Assembly (NCBI GenBank): GCA_002413145.1
Contig: DHWK01000127.1
Span: forward strand, 446 to 6,316
DNA length: 5,871 bases
Direction of reading: 5' to 3'
Source of the DNA: a bacterium UBP12_UBA5184
GTDB lineage: Bacteria; Vulcanimicrobiota; Vulcanimicrobiia; Vulcanimicrobiales; Vulcanimicrobiaceae
How positions within the stretch are numbered: the stretch's first letter is position 1; every line of letters begins with the position of its first letter. This document shows, in pieces, positions 1-5,871 of the stretch. Below the pieces are notes generated by a model. The model had not been told where the DNA came from, did no database searches, and saw only the letters and a program-made list of their open reading frames with translations. The position numbers and the translations under genes are program-made.

Positions 1-798
1 GCGCGCTCGGGGGCCGGTTACGTGACGGTCGCGACGCCGAACGATAGCGCCGACCTGCTGCGCGCGCACCTGGTCGAACAAGTCGTCGTCGAATTCGACC
101 CACGCGAGGGGGCCCAGGCCGTCGAGGGGCTGCTCGATCTGACGAACCATTGCGGCGCGGTCGCGATCGGCCCCGGCCTCGGGCTCAGCGATGCGGTCGG
201 CGAGATCGTCCGCGGTTTCATCGCACGCTTAGAGCTTCCGTTCGTGGTCGATGCGAGCGGGCTGTTCCATCTCGCGAAGCACCTCGACATCTTGCGCGGC
301 AAGGCGTGTGTGCTAACGCCGCATGCCGGCGAATTCGCGCGTCTTTCAGGCGAAGGGACGGTCAAGGAAGGCGAGCGCGTCAGCCGGCTGCGCCGTTTCG
401 TCGAACGGACCGGCGTAACGACACTGCTCAAAGGCCACGCGACGTTGATCGACGACGGGCTCACGCTGCACGTGAATCCGACCGGGACGAGCGCGCTCGC
501 CACCGCCGGTACCGGCGACGTCCTCACGGGAATGATCGCGACCTTATTATCGCAGGGTCTTTCACCGGTCGACGCGGCCCGCGTCGCGGCGTATTGGCAT
601 GGCCTCGCAGCCAAGTTCGTAAGCGGCGGCACTCGCGGGATCATCGCCAGCGACGTCATCGATGCCGTAAGCAGCACGGCCACGATGGCGCCTCGCCTGG
701 TCACGGGATACTGGCCGGGCGAAAAAGACGCTCCCGACAACCGGCGGCTGATTTGCATCGGCTCCGACGGCCCCTTGCGTGTACGGAGCGAACCGTGA
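1..798 (+). CDS. nnrD: ADP/ATP-dependent NAD(P)H-hydrate dehydratase, 3' part (5' end outside window)
   Basis: This is the YjeF C-terminal, ribokinase-fold enzyme. With ADP or ATP it dehydrates the S form of NADHX/NADPHX, damaged hydrated cofactors, back to NAD(P)H in the cytosol. The frame is open from base 1 and already reads ARSGAGYVTVATP, a conserved internal segment, so the gene starts upstream and the GTG at 22 is not the true start. Family motifs follow in order: GPGLG near 169-183; VVDASGL near 244-264, where most relatives have a D-A-D/N-A-L type sequence; LTPHAGEF at 313-336; LKGHATLI near 427; and the phosphate and catalytic loop ATAGTGDVLTG near 499-531, whose Asp is codon 517-519. 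About 45-50 residues of this domain are missing upstream. The missing part may also include an NnrE epimerase domain, because bifunctional fusions are common, but that cannot be seen. After IIASDVIDAV, where the family normally ends within a few residues, this protein continues for roughly 40 unrecognised residues to TGA 796-798. The identification is firm; the architecture upstream is unknown. Confidence 0.93.
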   Translation, partial: ARSGAGYVTVATPNDSADLLRAHLVEQVVVEFDPREGAQAVEGLLDLTNHCGAVAIGPGLGLSDAVGEIVRGFIARLELPFVVDASGLFHLAKHLDILRGKACVLTPHAGEFARLSGEGTVKEGERVSRLRRFVERTGVTTLLKGHATLIDDGLTLHVNPTGTSALATAGTGDVLTGMIATLLSQGLSPVDAARVAAYWHGLAAKFVSGGTRGIIASDVIDAVSSTATMAPRLVTGYWPGEKDAPDNRRLICIGSDGPLRVRSEP

Positions 799-808
799 AG
801 CCGCCATC

Positions 809-833
809 CCTGTTCGGACTCGGGCCGAACGGG
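809..833 (+). repeat. inverted repeat / hairpin between nnrD and the small gene
   Basis: A 9-pair stem, including one G-T pair, surrounds a 7-base loop (818-824). The core arms are GTTCGG at 812-817 and CCGAAC at 825-830. It lies 11 bases after the nnrD stop. No T-run follows, so it is not a standard intrinsic terminator. It could slow transcription, protect the nnrD 3' end, or be a protein-binding site. Confidence 0.4.
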
Positions 834-839
834 TATAAG
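834..839 (+). promoter_or_regulatory. possible -10 element for the 93-residue gene
   Basis: TATAAG matches five of six bases of the sigma-70 -10 consensus and stands out in GC-rich surroundings. It is 43 bases before the ATG at 883, so a transcript would have a leader of about 35 bases. Only a poor -35 match (TTCGGA, 813-818, with a short 15-base spacer) is present, and it falls inside the hairpin arm. This is a weak call from pattern alone. Confidence 0.22.
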
Positions 840-882
840 TGCTGCGCCGAATGATCGCCGCCGCACGTTTCGGGAGGCCAAC

Positions 883-1164
883 ATGCCGAAGAATCATCGA
901 TTCACCGTGAAAGAACATCGTCAAGTCGAACACATCAAAGAGAGTGAAGAGCGGCGTGGAAAGTCATCAGACGACGCCGAACGGATCGGCTACGCAACCG
1001 TGAACAAGAACGTGGTCGCGACTGATTCCAAGCGGCGCTTTACGGCGAAGGAACACCGTCAGGTCGAGCACATCGAAGAAAGCGAAGAAAACAGCGGCAA
1101 GTCGCCCGAAGAAGCCAAGAGCATCGCGTACGCGACGGTGAACAAGCAGAAGAGCCGCGGTTAG
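883..1164 (+). CDS. small charged protein with two tandem 37-residue 'HIxESE...ATVNK' units
   Basis: This 93-residue protein has no signal peptide or membrane segment and is rich in Lys, Arg, Glu and His, so it is probably soluble and cytosolic. The start is well supported: GGGAGG at 872-877 sits five bases before ATG 883. Residues 6-42 and 52-88 are two copies of one unit. Each begins RFTxKEHRQVEHI, continues ESEE...GKS, and ends IxYATVNK. By eye 27 of 37 positions are identical, with no gaps. From memory, the unit resembles short single-unit bacterial proteins ending in A-W/Y-A-T-V-N-K that are often labelled 'plasmid stabilization protein'; that label has little experimental support. A ChaB-like helical fold is another loose resemblance. 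The function is unknown. The gene stands alone, 84 bases after nnrD, and is convergent with ligA with only 17 bases between stop codons. Confidence 0.82.
   Translation: MPKNHRFTVKEHRQVEHIKESEERRGKSSDDAERIGYATVNKNVVATDSKRRFTAKEHRQVEHIEESEENSGKSPEEAKSIAYATVNKQKSRG
898..1008 (+). repeat. first copy of intragenic tandem unit (37 codons)
   Basis: Codons 6-42 of the small gene, 111 bases. It pairs without gaps with 1036-1146. Many differences are at third codon positions, so the protein is better conserved than the DNA, which suggests an old duplication kept under selection. Confidence 0.85.
1036..1146 (+). repeat. second copy of intragenic tandem unit (37 codons)
   Basis: Codons 52-88 of the small gene, exactly 111 bases like the first copy. 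A 9-codon linker (1009-1035, NVVATDSKR) joins the two. Relative to copy one, the variable positions lie mainly in the middle (RR to NS, SDD to PEE, ER to KS), while both ends are fixed. Confidence 0.85.
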
Positions 1165-1181
1165 CGGCGCTGCCCCAAGAC

Positions 1182-3197
1182 TTAGCTTTCGAGGAGCTTG
1201 CGCAGCTCGGCTTCGTCGACGACGGCGACGCCCAGGTCCTTGGCCTTCACGAGTTTAGAGCCGGCTTCTTCGCCGGCAACGACGTAGTCGGTTTTCTTGC
1301 TGACCGAACCGGCAACTTTGCCGCCCGCGCCCGCGATCAACTCGCTCGCCTCCTCGCGCGTCAGTTTCGGTAAGGTCCCAGTCAGCACGAACGTTTTGCC
1401 GGCGAGCGGCCCGGTCGCAGCCATCTTCCGCTTTGGCGCCGTCGTATCGACGCCGTGTTTCTTCAAACGTTCGATGACTTTGAGGTTTTGTGGCCGGTCG
1501 AAGAAGAACGCGACGCTCTCGGCGATCTGCGGCCCGATGCCGGGAATCGCCGACAACGCATCTTGCGATGCCGCGGCGATTGCGTCGATCGAGCCGAAGG
1601 CGCCGGCCAAGAGCGCCGCATTCTGGCCGCCGACGAAGCGAATGTTGAGCCCCGAGAGCAGCCGCGCAAGGCCGCGTCTCTTCGAGGCGGCGATGTTATC
1701 GACGACGTTTTGGGCCGACTTCTCGCCCATGCGCGGCAAGGCAGCCAATTTCTCGACCGCCAACTCGTAGAGGTCGGCGACGTCGTGAGCGAGGTCGGCG
1801 GCGACGAGTTGGTCGGCGAGGACGTCGCCGACGCCTTCGATGTCCATGGCACCGCGCGAACAGTAATGCCGGATGCGTTCGGTGACCTGCGCCGGGCACG
1901 CGACGTTGGTGCAGTAGGAAAAGACGTCATCGGGCGGCTGATCGATCGCCGACCCGCAGACCGGGCACTTCTTGGGCATCGCGAAGATGCGCGCGTTCTT
2001 CGGCCGCAGTTCGAGCGCCGGTCCCACGACGTACGGTATCACGTCGCCGGCGCGATGCACGACGACCGTATCGCCGATGCGGATGTCCTTGCGCCGAATG
2101 TCGTCGAGATTGTGGAGCGTCGCGCGTTCGACGGTCACGCCGCCGAGCGCAACCGGCTCGAGAATCGCGTAGGGGTTGAGTTTCCCGCTCCGGCTGACGT
2201 TGATGCCGATGTCGAGCAATTTAGTCCGCGCCTCGCGCGCCCGAAACTTATACGCGATCGCCCAGCGCGGCTCGCGCCCCGCATAGCCTAACTTTGCCTG
2301 CAGCGCGAGATCGTCGACCTTGATGACGACGCCGTCGATCTCGTAGTCGAGCGACTCGCGTTCGTCTTCCCAGCGGCGGCAATAGGCCAAGACAGCTTCA
2401 AGCGATCCGCAGCGCCGCGCGTTCTCATTGACCGGAAATCCCGCCTCACGCAGATAGGTCAGCAGCTCGAGCTGCGTCTGCGGCTGGACCTTCGCGCCCT
2501 CGAACGCGCCGCTGGCGTAGGCGAAGAATGCGAGCCGGCGTTCGGCGGTCAAACGCGGATCCTTCTGCCGCAGGCCGCCCGACGCGGCGTTGCGCGGGTT
2601 GGCGAAGGCCGGCTCGCCGCGGGCTTCGCGCGTCGCATTCAACCTTTCGAAGGCGCTCTTCGCAAGGTAGACTTCGCCGCGCACGTCGAGTTTCGCGGGC
2701 GGTTTGGCGCGCAGATTCATCGGGACCGTGCGAATCGTGCGAATGTTGGGCGTGACGTCCTCGCCGACCATCCCGTCGCCGCGCGTCCCGGCCGAGACCA
2801 GGCGGCCGCCTTCGTAGCGCACCGAAACCGCGAGGCCGTCGATCTTCAGCTCGCAGACGTAGGCCGCGGCTTTTCCGGCGAGCTTCGTGACCCGCGCGTC
2901 GAACGCGCGCAAGCCGTCTTCGTCGAATGCGTTGCCGAGGCTGAGCATCGCGACGGCGTGCGGATAGGGCGGAAAATCCGACGACGCGGCGGCGCCGACG
3001 CGCTGGGTTGGCGAGTCCGGCGTCGCCAACTCCGGATGGTCCTCTTCGAGTCGCAGCAGCTCTTGGAAGAGGCGATCGTATTCTTGGTCGCTGATCGCCG
3101 GATCGTCGACGACGTAGTAGCGATAGTTCGCATCCTCGATCAACTCGCGGAGGTCGCGCGCGCGTTCTGTCGGCGACGCCGAGCGGGTGGTGGCCAC
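1182..3197 (-). CDS. ligA: NAD-dependent DNA ligase LigA
   Basis: LigA seals nicks in duplex DNA during replication and repair, using NAD+ to adenylate an active-site lysine. The 671-residue length is usual for the family and every domain is present. Domain Ia comes first (YRYYVVDDP near 25-33, DQEYDRL 37-43). The adenylation domain has the KxDG motif LKIDG at 117-121 (nucleophile Lys118), TRGDG 138-142, NPRNAASG 200-207 and DGVVIKV 288-294. The OB domain follows (about 318-400), then a zinc finger with Cys411, 414, 429 and 434, helix-hairpin-helix repeats (about 445-565, including PGIGPQIA) and a BRCT domain (about 597-671). The start is GTG at 3197, with AGGAG five bases upstream. One departure is VSRSG at 334-338, where most LigA proteins have VGRTG. 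The gene reads toward the 93-residue gene and away from the thiolase; nothing suggests an operon. Stop TAA is at 1184-1182. The identification is certain. Confidence 0.98.
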   Translation of the reverse strand: MATTRSASPTERARDLRELIEDANYRYYVVDDPAISDQEYDRLFQELLRLEEDHPELATPDSPTQRVGAAASSDFPPYPHAVAMLSLGNAFDEDGLRAFDARVTKLAGKAAAYVCELKIDGLAVSVRYEGGRLVSAGTRGDGMVGEDVTPNIRTIRTVPMNLRAKPPAKLDVRGEVYLAKSAFERLNATREARGEPAFANPRNAASGGLRQKDPRLTAERRLAFFAYASGAFEGAKVQPQTQLELLTYLREAGFPVNENARRCGSLEAVLAYCRRWEDERESLDYEIDGVVIKVDDLALQAKLGYAGREPRWAIAYKFRAREARTKLLDIGINVSRSGKLNPYAILEPVALGGVTVERATLHNLDDIRRKDIRIGDTVVVHRAGDVIPYVVGPALELRPKNARIFAMPKKCPVCGSAIDQPPDDVFSYCTNVACPAQVTERIRHYCSRGAMDIEGVGDVLADQLVAADLAHDVADLYELAVEKLAALPRMGEKSAQNVVDNIAASKRRGLARLLSGLNIRFVGGQNAALLAGAFGSIDAIAAASQDALSAIPGIGPQIAESVAFFFDRPQNLKVIERLKKHGVDTTAPKRKMAATGPLAGKTFVLTGTLPKLTREEASELIAGAGGKVAGSVSKKTDYVVAGEEAGSKLVKAKDLGVAVVDEAELRKLLES

Positions 3198-3266
3198 GCC
3201 GACTCCTACGACGTCGGGCCGGAAACTACCGGCGGCCTTTGGAGCGCGGCGTCGAAAACCGCGCGC
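3198..3266. promoter_or_regulatory. divergent intergenic region between ligA and the thiolase
   Basis: These 69 bases must carry the leader of ligA on one strand and of the thiolase on the other, unless the thiolase is transcribed from inside ligA. A short inverted repeat, GCCGG (3218-3222) and CCGGC (3229-3233) around a 6-base AT-rich loop, could be an operator or a leader hairpin. I see no clear -10/-35 pair. GGAG at 3241-3244 lies 22 bases before the thiolase ATG, too far to serve as its ribosome site. Confidence 0.3.
3203..3207 (-). promoter_or_regulatory. Shine-Dalgarno site for ligA (fixes the GTG start)
   Basis: On the minus strand the bases read AGGAG, followed by a 5-base spacer and then GTG. 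This fits ribosome binding well and places the start at 3197. Confidence 0.75.
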
Positions 3267-4366
<1,100 letters not shown>

Positions 4367-4371
4367 CGGCG

Positions 4372-4761
4372 ATGACCGCGCCGCGCGTCGCGGTCGCGTC
4401 GATCGCCGTGACCCGCGCGGCTCCGGGCAGGTGGAAGGTCCGCTGGCGGATCACGAATGAGGGTGACGCGTTGCATCTCACGCAGGTCGCCGCACCGCAC
4501 GGCAAGTTCCGCTCGCCGGACCGCTTGATCGACGTCGCTCTTCCTCCGGGCGGGTCGTTCGACACGCAGCTCGAGATCGCCTGCGCCGAGCCTGCGGGTC
4601 AGGAGATCGAGAACACGTTCCTCATCCTCACCGCCGAGGCGGAACGTGGGGCCTGGCGGATACTGGCCCGGATGCGGATCCGCGTCGATGCCGATGGCGT
4701 GCCGCATCCGACGACGGAACGGATCGACGTGCAGGAGGTCGGGTTCAGTGGACAGCGATGA
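4372..4761 (+). CDS. hypothetical protein, probably beta-rich
   Basis: I do not recognise a named family for this 129-residue protein. It has no signal peptide, membrane helix or cysteine cluster; its only Cys is in EIACAEPAG. Alternating hydrophobic and polar runs (VASIAVTRA, WKVRWRITN, RLIDVALPPGGSFDTQL, NTFLILTAEAE, WRILARMRIRVDADG) suggest a compact beta sandwich, like Ig-like or CARDB-type domains, but this is only a pattern judgement. ATG 4372 was chosen because it lies five bases after the thiolase stop. The frame is open further upstream (TTG 4318), but that would overlap the thiolase's conserved C-terminus. No good Shine-Dalgarno precedes it, so expression may depend on upstream translation. 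Its last 14 bases overlap a downstream GTG with a strong ribosome site. Third codon positions are mostly G or C and Glu is GAG in 7 of 9 codons, unlike the genes to the left. Confidence 0.62.
   Translation: MTAPRVAVASIAVTRAAPGRWKVRWRITNEGDALHLTQVAAPHGKFRSPDRLIDVALPPGGSFDTQLEIACAEPAGQEIENTFLILTAEAERGAWRILARMRIRVDADGVPHPTTERIDVQEVGFSGQR
4733..4738 (+). promoter_or_regulatory. strong Shine-Dalgarno site before GTG 4748
   Basis: AGGAGG is a near-perfect anti-16S match, nine bases before GTG 4748. It lies inside the 3' end of the preceding gene, the arrangement expected for translational coupling. Confidence 0.55.
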
Positions 4762-4804
4762 CCGCTACATCCTCGAACGGCTGAACGGCTGCCGCCGTAA
4801 CTGA
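4748..4804 (+). CDS. 18-codon reading frame: leader peptide or N-terminal piece of an interrupted gene
   Basis: GTG 4748 starts MDSDDRYILERLNGCRRN and stops at TGA 4802-4804. AGGAGG at nine bases makes this one of the better-supported starts in the window, and it overlaps the upstream gene's end by 14 bases. Fifteen of its 18 codons end in G or C. It is in the same frame as the 43-codon ORF at 4832. The nine codons between the TGA and that ATG (4805-4831) contain no stop and all end in G or C, so the whole stretch 4748-4963 looks like one 71-codon gene broken by a TGA. The alternative is a leader peptide upstream of a hairpin-covered start. The peptide has no run of a single amino acid of the kind seen in amino-acid attenuators. 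Confidence 0.38.
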   Translation: MDSDDRYILERLNGCRRN

Positions 4805-4816
4805 AGCCGCGGCTTC
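4803..4816. repeat. 14-bp perfect palindrome
   Basis: GAAGCCGCGGCTTC equals its own reverse complement. It begins in the TGA stop (4802-4804) of the 18-codon frame. It has no loop, so it is more plausible as a dimeric protein-binding site than as an RNA hairpin. It could also simply reflect GC-rich coding sequence. Confidence 0.6.
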
Positions 4817-4819
4817 GAG

Positions 4820-4839
4820 GAGACCATGGGCATGGTCTC
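4820..4839. repeat. 20-bp inverted repeat over the start of the 43-codon ORF
   Basis: Arms GAGACCATG (4820-4828) and CATGGTCTC (4831-4839) are perfect reverse complements around GG. In RNA the arms could pair for seven or eight base pairs and would enclose both candidate start codons (4826, 4832) and the end of the GAGGAGA ribosome site. It begins three bases after the 14-bp palindrome. Confidence 0.6.
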
Positions 4840-4963
4840 GAGCGCGTTGGAGATGGAGCTGGCCGATCTTCGGAAACAGCTCGAGCGCATCCGCGCGCGC
4901 TGGAACGACGACCCTGAGTACAAGGCGCTGCGTGCCACACTGCCGAAGCAGTGGCCGATGTGA
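4832..4963 (+). CDS. 43-codon helical small protein, or C-terminal part of an interrupted gene
   Basis: The frame reads MVSSALEMELADLRKQLERI and ends RATLPKQWPM before TGA 4961-4963. The first 27 or so residues are a strongly charged amphipathic helix with Leu, Met and Ile at heptad-like spacing, a likely coiled coil. A short polar tail with two Trp follows. GAGGAGA at 4817-4823 is eight bases before ATG 4832 and only two before ATG 4826, so 4832 is the better start if this is a separate gene. Those same GAG GAG codons would encode Glu-Glu if the protein continued from the 18-codon frame upstream. Thirty-seven of its 43 codons end in G or C, which supports coding. No family is recognised. Its place between the 129-residue gene and the binding-protein gene, on one strand, suggests cotranscription. 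Confidence 0.42.
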   Translation: MVSSALEMELADLRKQLERIRARWNDDPEYKALRATLPKQWPM

Positions 4964-5056
4964 CCATGCCGCGCTCCTGCCTGGGCTTCTGTCGTCGTGA
5001 CCATCAGCGACATCCGGAGAGTGGTCGGCGGCCAGCGAGGCTGCCATGATGCCCCG

Positions 5057-5871
5057 GTGCCGGACCGCCGCGATCTCGTCACCCGGCGCGACCTGTTGCG
5101 AGGCACCCTTGGCACCGCGGCCGCCCTCGCCGGCGGTGGCCTCATCGCGGCTTGCGTGGCCCCGGGCGGACCGACCGGCGTCCCGTCGCCCGGCGCGACC
5201 CTGCCACCCCCCGAGATCACCAAGGTGCGGTTCGTGAACCCGTCCGCGTGCGATCCGCCCGCGGCGCTCGCGAAACAGTTCCTCCTCGAGGAGGGCTTCA
5301 CCGACATCCAGTACGTGCGCGTCCCGGCTACCACTACGGAGTGGTTGACCAAAGACCTGGCCGACTTCAGCAGCGGCTACGGGAACCTCATCGCCTCCGC
5401 GGTCGATGTGGGCTTGCCGTACCTCGCGCTCGCGGGGGTGCACCCTGGCTGCCTCCAGCTCTTCGCCAGGCCCGGCATCTCCACCATCCGCGACCTGCGC
5501 GGCAAGACCATCGCAGTCAACACCAAGAATGCGTCGGACCTGTTCTACGGATTCTTCTCGATCCTGCTCGCGTACATCGGGATGGACCCGCGGACCGACG
5601 TGAACTTCATCGAGATCGGTCCGGACATCCCTGCGTTGCGGGACGCGTTCGTGGACGGCCGATCCGAGGCGTTCATCGCGTCCGCCGCGAACGGTCCCCA
5701 GCTCCGGCGGAACCCGAAGAATCCGGGCACGGTCATCCTCGACACGACGATGGACAAGCCCTGGTCGCAGTACTACTGCTGCCAGCTCGTGGCCAACCGC
5801 GACTGGGCTCGCCGGAATCCGGTCGCGACCAAGCGCGTCACCCGCGCGGTGCTGCGGGCGGCCGATCTGGT
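5057..5871 (+). CDS. NMT1/THI5-like ABC transporter substrate-binding lipoprotein, 5' part (3' end outside window)
   Basis: This is the ligand-capturing component of a NitT/TauT-type ABC importer, probably membrane-anchored outside the cytoplasmic membrane. 271 codons are visible; relatives are about 330-350 residues. From GTG 5057 the protein has a twin-arginine signal (TRRDLLRG, residues 9-16), a hydrophobic stretch (LGTAAALAGGGLI) and a lipobox LIAAC with Cys33, then a Pro/Gly/Ser-rich linker (34-52). The binding fold follows: ITKVRFVNPSACDPPA, LAGVHPGCLQLFA (125-137), IRDLRGKTIAV (144-154), LAYIGMDPRTDVNF (171-184), then DKPWSQYYCC (233-242) and NPVATKRVTRAVLRAADL near the end. From memory these segments match a family seen in rhizobia and soil bacteria; the ligand is unknown. 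In-frame GTGs at 4997 and 5021 are alternatives, but 5057 gives the usual short Tat n-region. Its ribosome site is weak. All six Glu codons are GAG. Permease and ATPase genes would be expected to the right. Confidence 0.87.
   Translation, partial: MPDRRDLVTRRDLLRGTLGTAAALAGGGLIAACVAPGGPTGVPSPGATLPPPEITKVRFVNPSACDPPAALAKQFLLEEGFTDIQYVRVPATTTEWLTKDLADFSSGYGNLIASAVDVGLPYLALAGVHPGCLQLFARPGISTIRDLRGKTIAVNTKNASDLFYGFFSILLAYIGMDPRTDVNFIEIGPDIPALRDAFVDGRSEAFIASAANGPQLRRNPKNPGTVILDTTMDKPWSQYYCCQLVANRDWARRNPVATKRVTRAVLRAADL

Noticed and set aside
544..549. Two consecutive rare TTA Leu codons in nnrD
   Set aside because: They fall inside the conserved ATLLSQGL segment and single TTA codons occur elsewhere in the left-hand genes, so this is not evidence of regulation or transfer.
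18..884. 288-codon open frame on the minus strand opposite nnrD
   Set aside because: It lies antisense to a clearly conserved gene, its translation is low-complexity Ser/Arg/Pro-rich, and it has no recognisable motif. Long antisense frames are expected in GC-rich DNA.
1154..1168. Hairpin GCCGC/GCGGC at the end of the 93-residue gene as a terminator
   Set aside because: The stem has only five pairs, overlaps the stop codon and lacks a T-run. The 17-base gap to the ligA stop shows no better candidate on either strand.
4802..4839. TGA as selenocysteine with a downstream SECIS hairpin
   Set aside because: Palindromes do follow the TGA, but I cannot place the geometry and apical loop of a bacterial SECIS, no selenoprotein family is recognised, and a nonsense mutation or leader peptide is simpler.
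4966..5049. 27-codon frame (MPRSCLGFCRR...) before the binding-protein gene
   Set aside because: It has no suitable ribosome site, its codon use is unlike the neighbours, and its Arg/Pro-rich translation has no similarity I recognise. The gap 4964-5056 otherwise shows no clear promoter or terminator.
4745..5443. 232-codon open frame on the minus strand opposite the small ORFs and the binding-protein gene
   Set aside because: The opposite strand has a clear Tat signal, lipobox and binding-protein motifs. The antisense translation is Arg/Ala/His-rich with no family features.

Overview
This is a GC-rich bacterial window with ordinary housekeeping genes on the left and less familiar, partly broken material on the right. 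No RNA gene, CRISPR array, transposase or phage gene is visible. The organism cannot be named from this window. The left-hand genes (NAD(P)HX dehydratase, NAD-dependent DNA ligase, a PcaF-type thiolase) have the look of an uncultured GC-rich lineage such as Eremiobacterota or Chloroflexota, but this is only an impression.

Layout. At 1-798 (+) lies the 3' part of nnrD, an NAD(P)H-hydrate repair enzyme cut by the left edge. At 883-1164 (+) is a 93-residue charged protein made of two copies of a 37-residue unit. It runs almost stop-to-stop into ligA (1182-3197, -), a full-length 671-residue NAD-dependent DNA ligase starting at GTG. LigA diverges across a 69-base gap from a PcaF-type (3-oxoadipyl-CoA) thiolase at 3267-4366 (+). 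The thiolase is broken: about 106 bases that should encode the NEAF segment are missing, and the reading frame changes at a 9-base microhomology (4138-4146). In frame, the product is non-functional. Either the gene decayed or the contig is misjoined there.

Right of the thiolase the genes are all on + and closely packed. They are an unrecognised 129-residue protein likely rich in beta strand (4372-4761), an 18-codon reading frame with a strong Shine-Dalgarno sequence (4748-4804), a 43-codon helical reading frame in the same frame (4832-4963), and the 5' part of a Tat-exported NMT1/THI5-like ABC-transporter substrate-binding lipoprotein (5057 to the right edge). The two short frames may be one 71-codon gene interrupted by a single TGA, or a leader peptide plus a small protein. 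Two adjacent palindromes lie between them and cover the start region of the second.

Working together. NnrD and LigA are stand-alone housekeeping functions with no shared pathway. The thiolase would have belonged to aromatic-compound or phenylacetate degradation (beta-ketoadipate route). The substrate-binding protein implies that the rest of an uptake system lies beyond the right edge. Codon choice differs between the two sides: Glu is GAA in 18 of 33 codons in nnrD plus the intact part of the thiolase, but in 2 of 15 in the 129-residue gene plus the binding-protein gene. This hints that the right part has a different origin or is a chimeric join. I see no convincing new defence or mobile system. 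The oddities most worth checking are the thiolase deletion, the TGA and palindrome cluster at 4748-4963, and the duplicated small protein.
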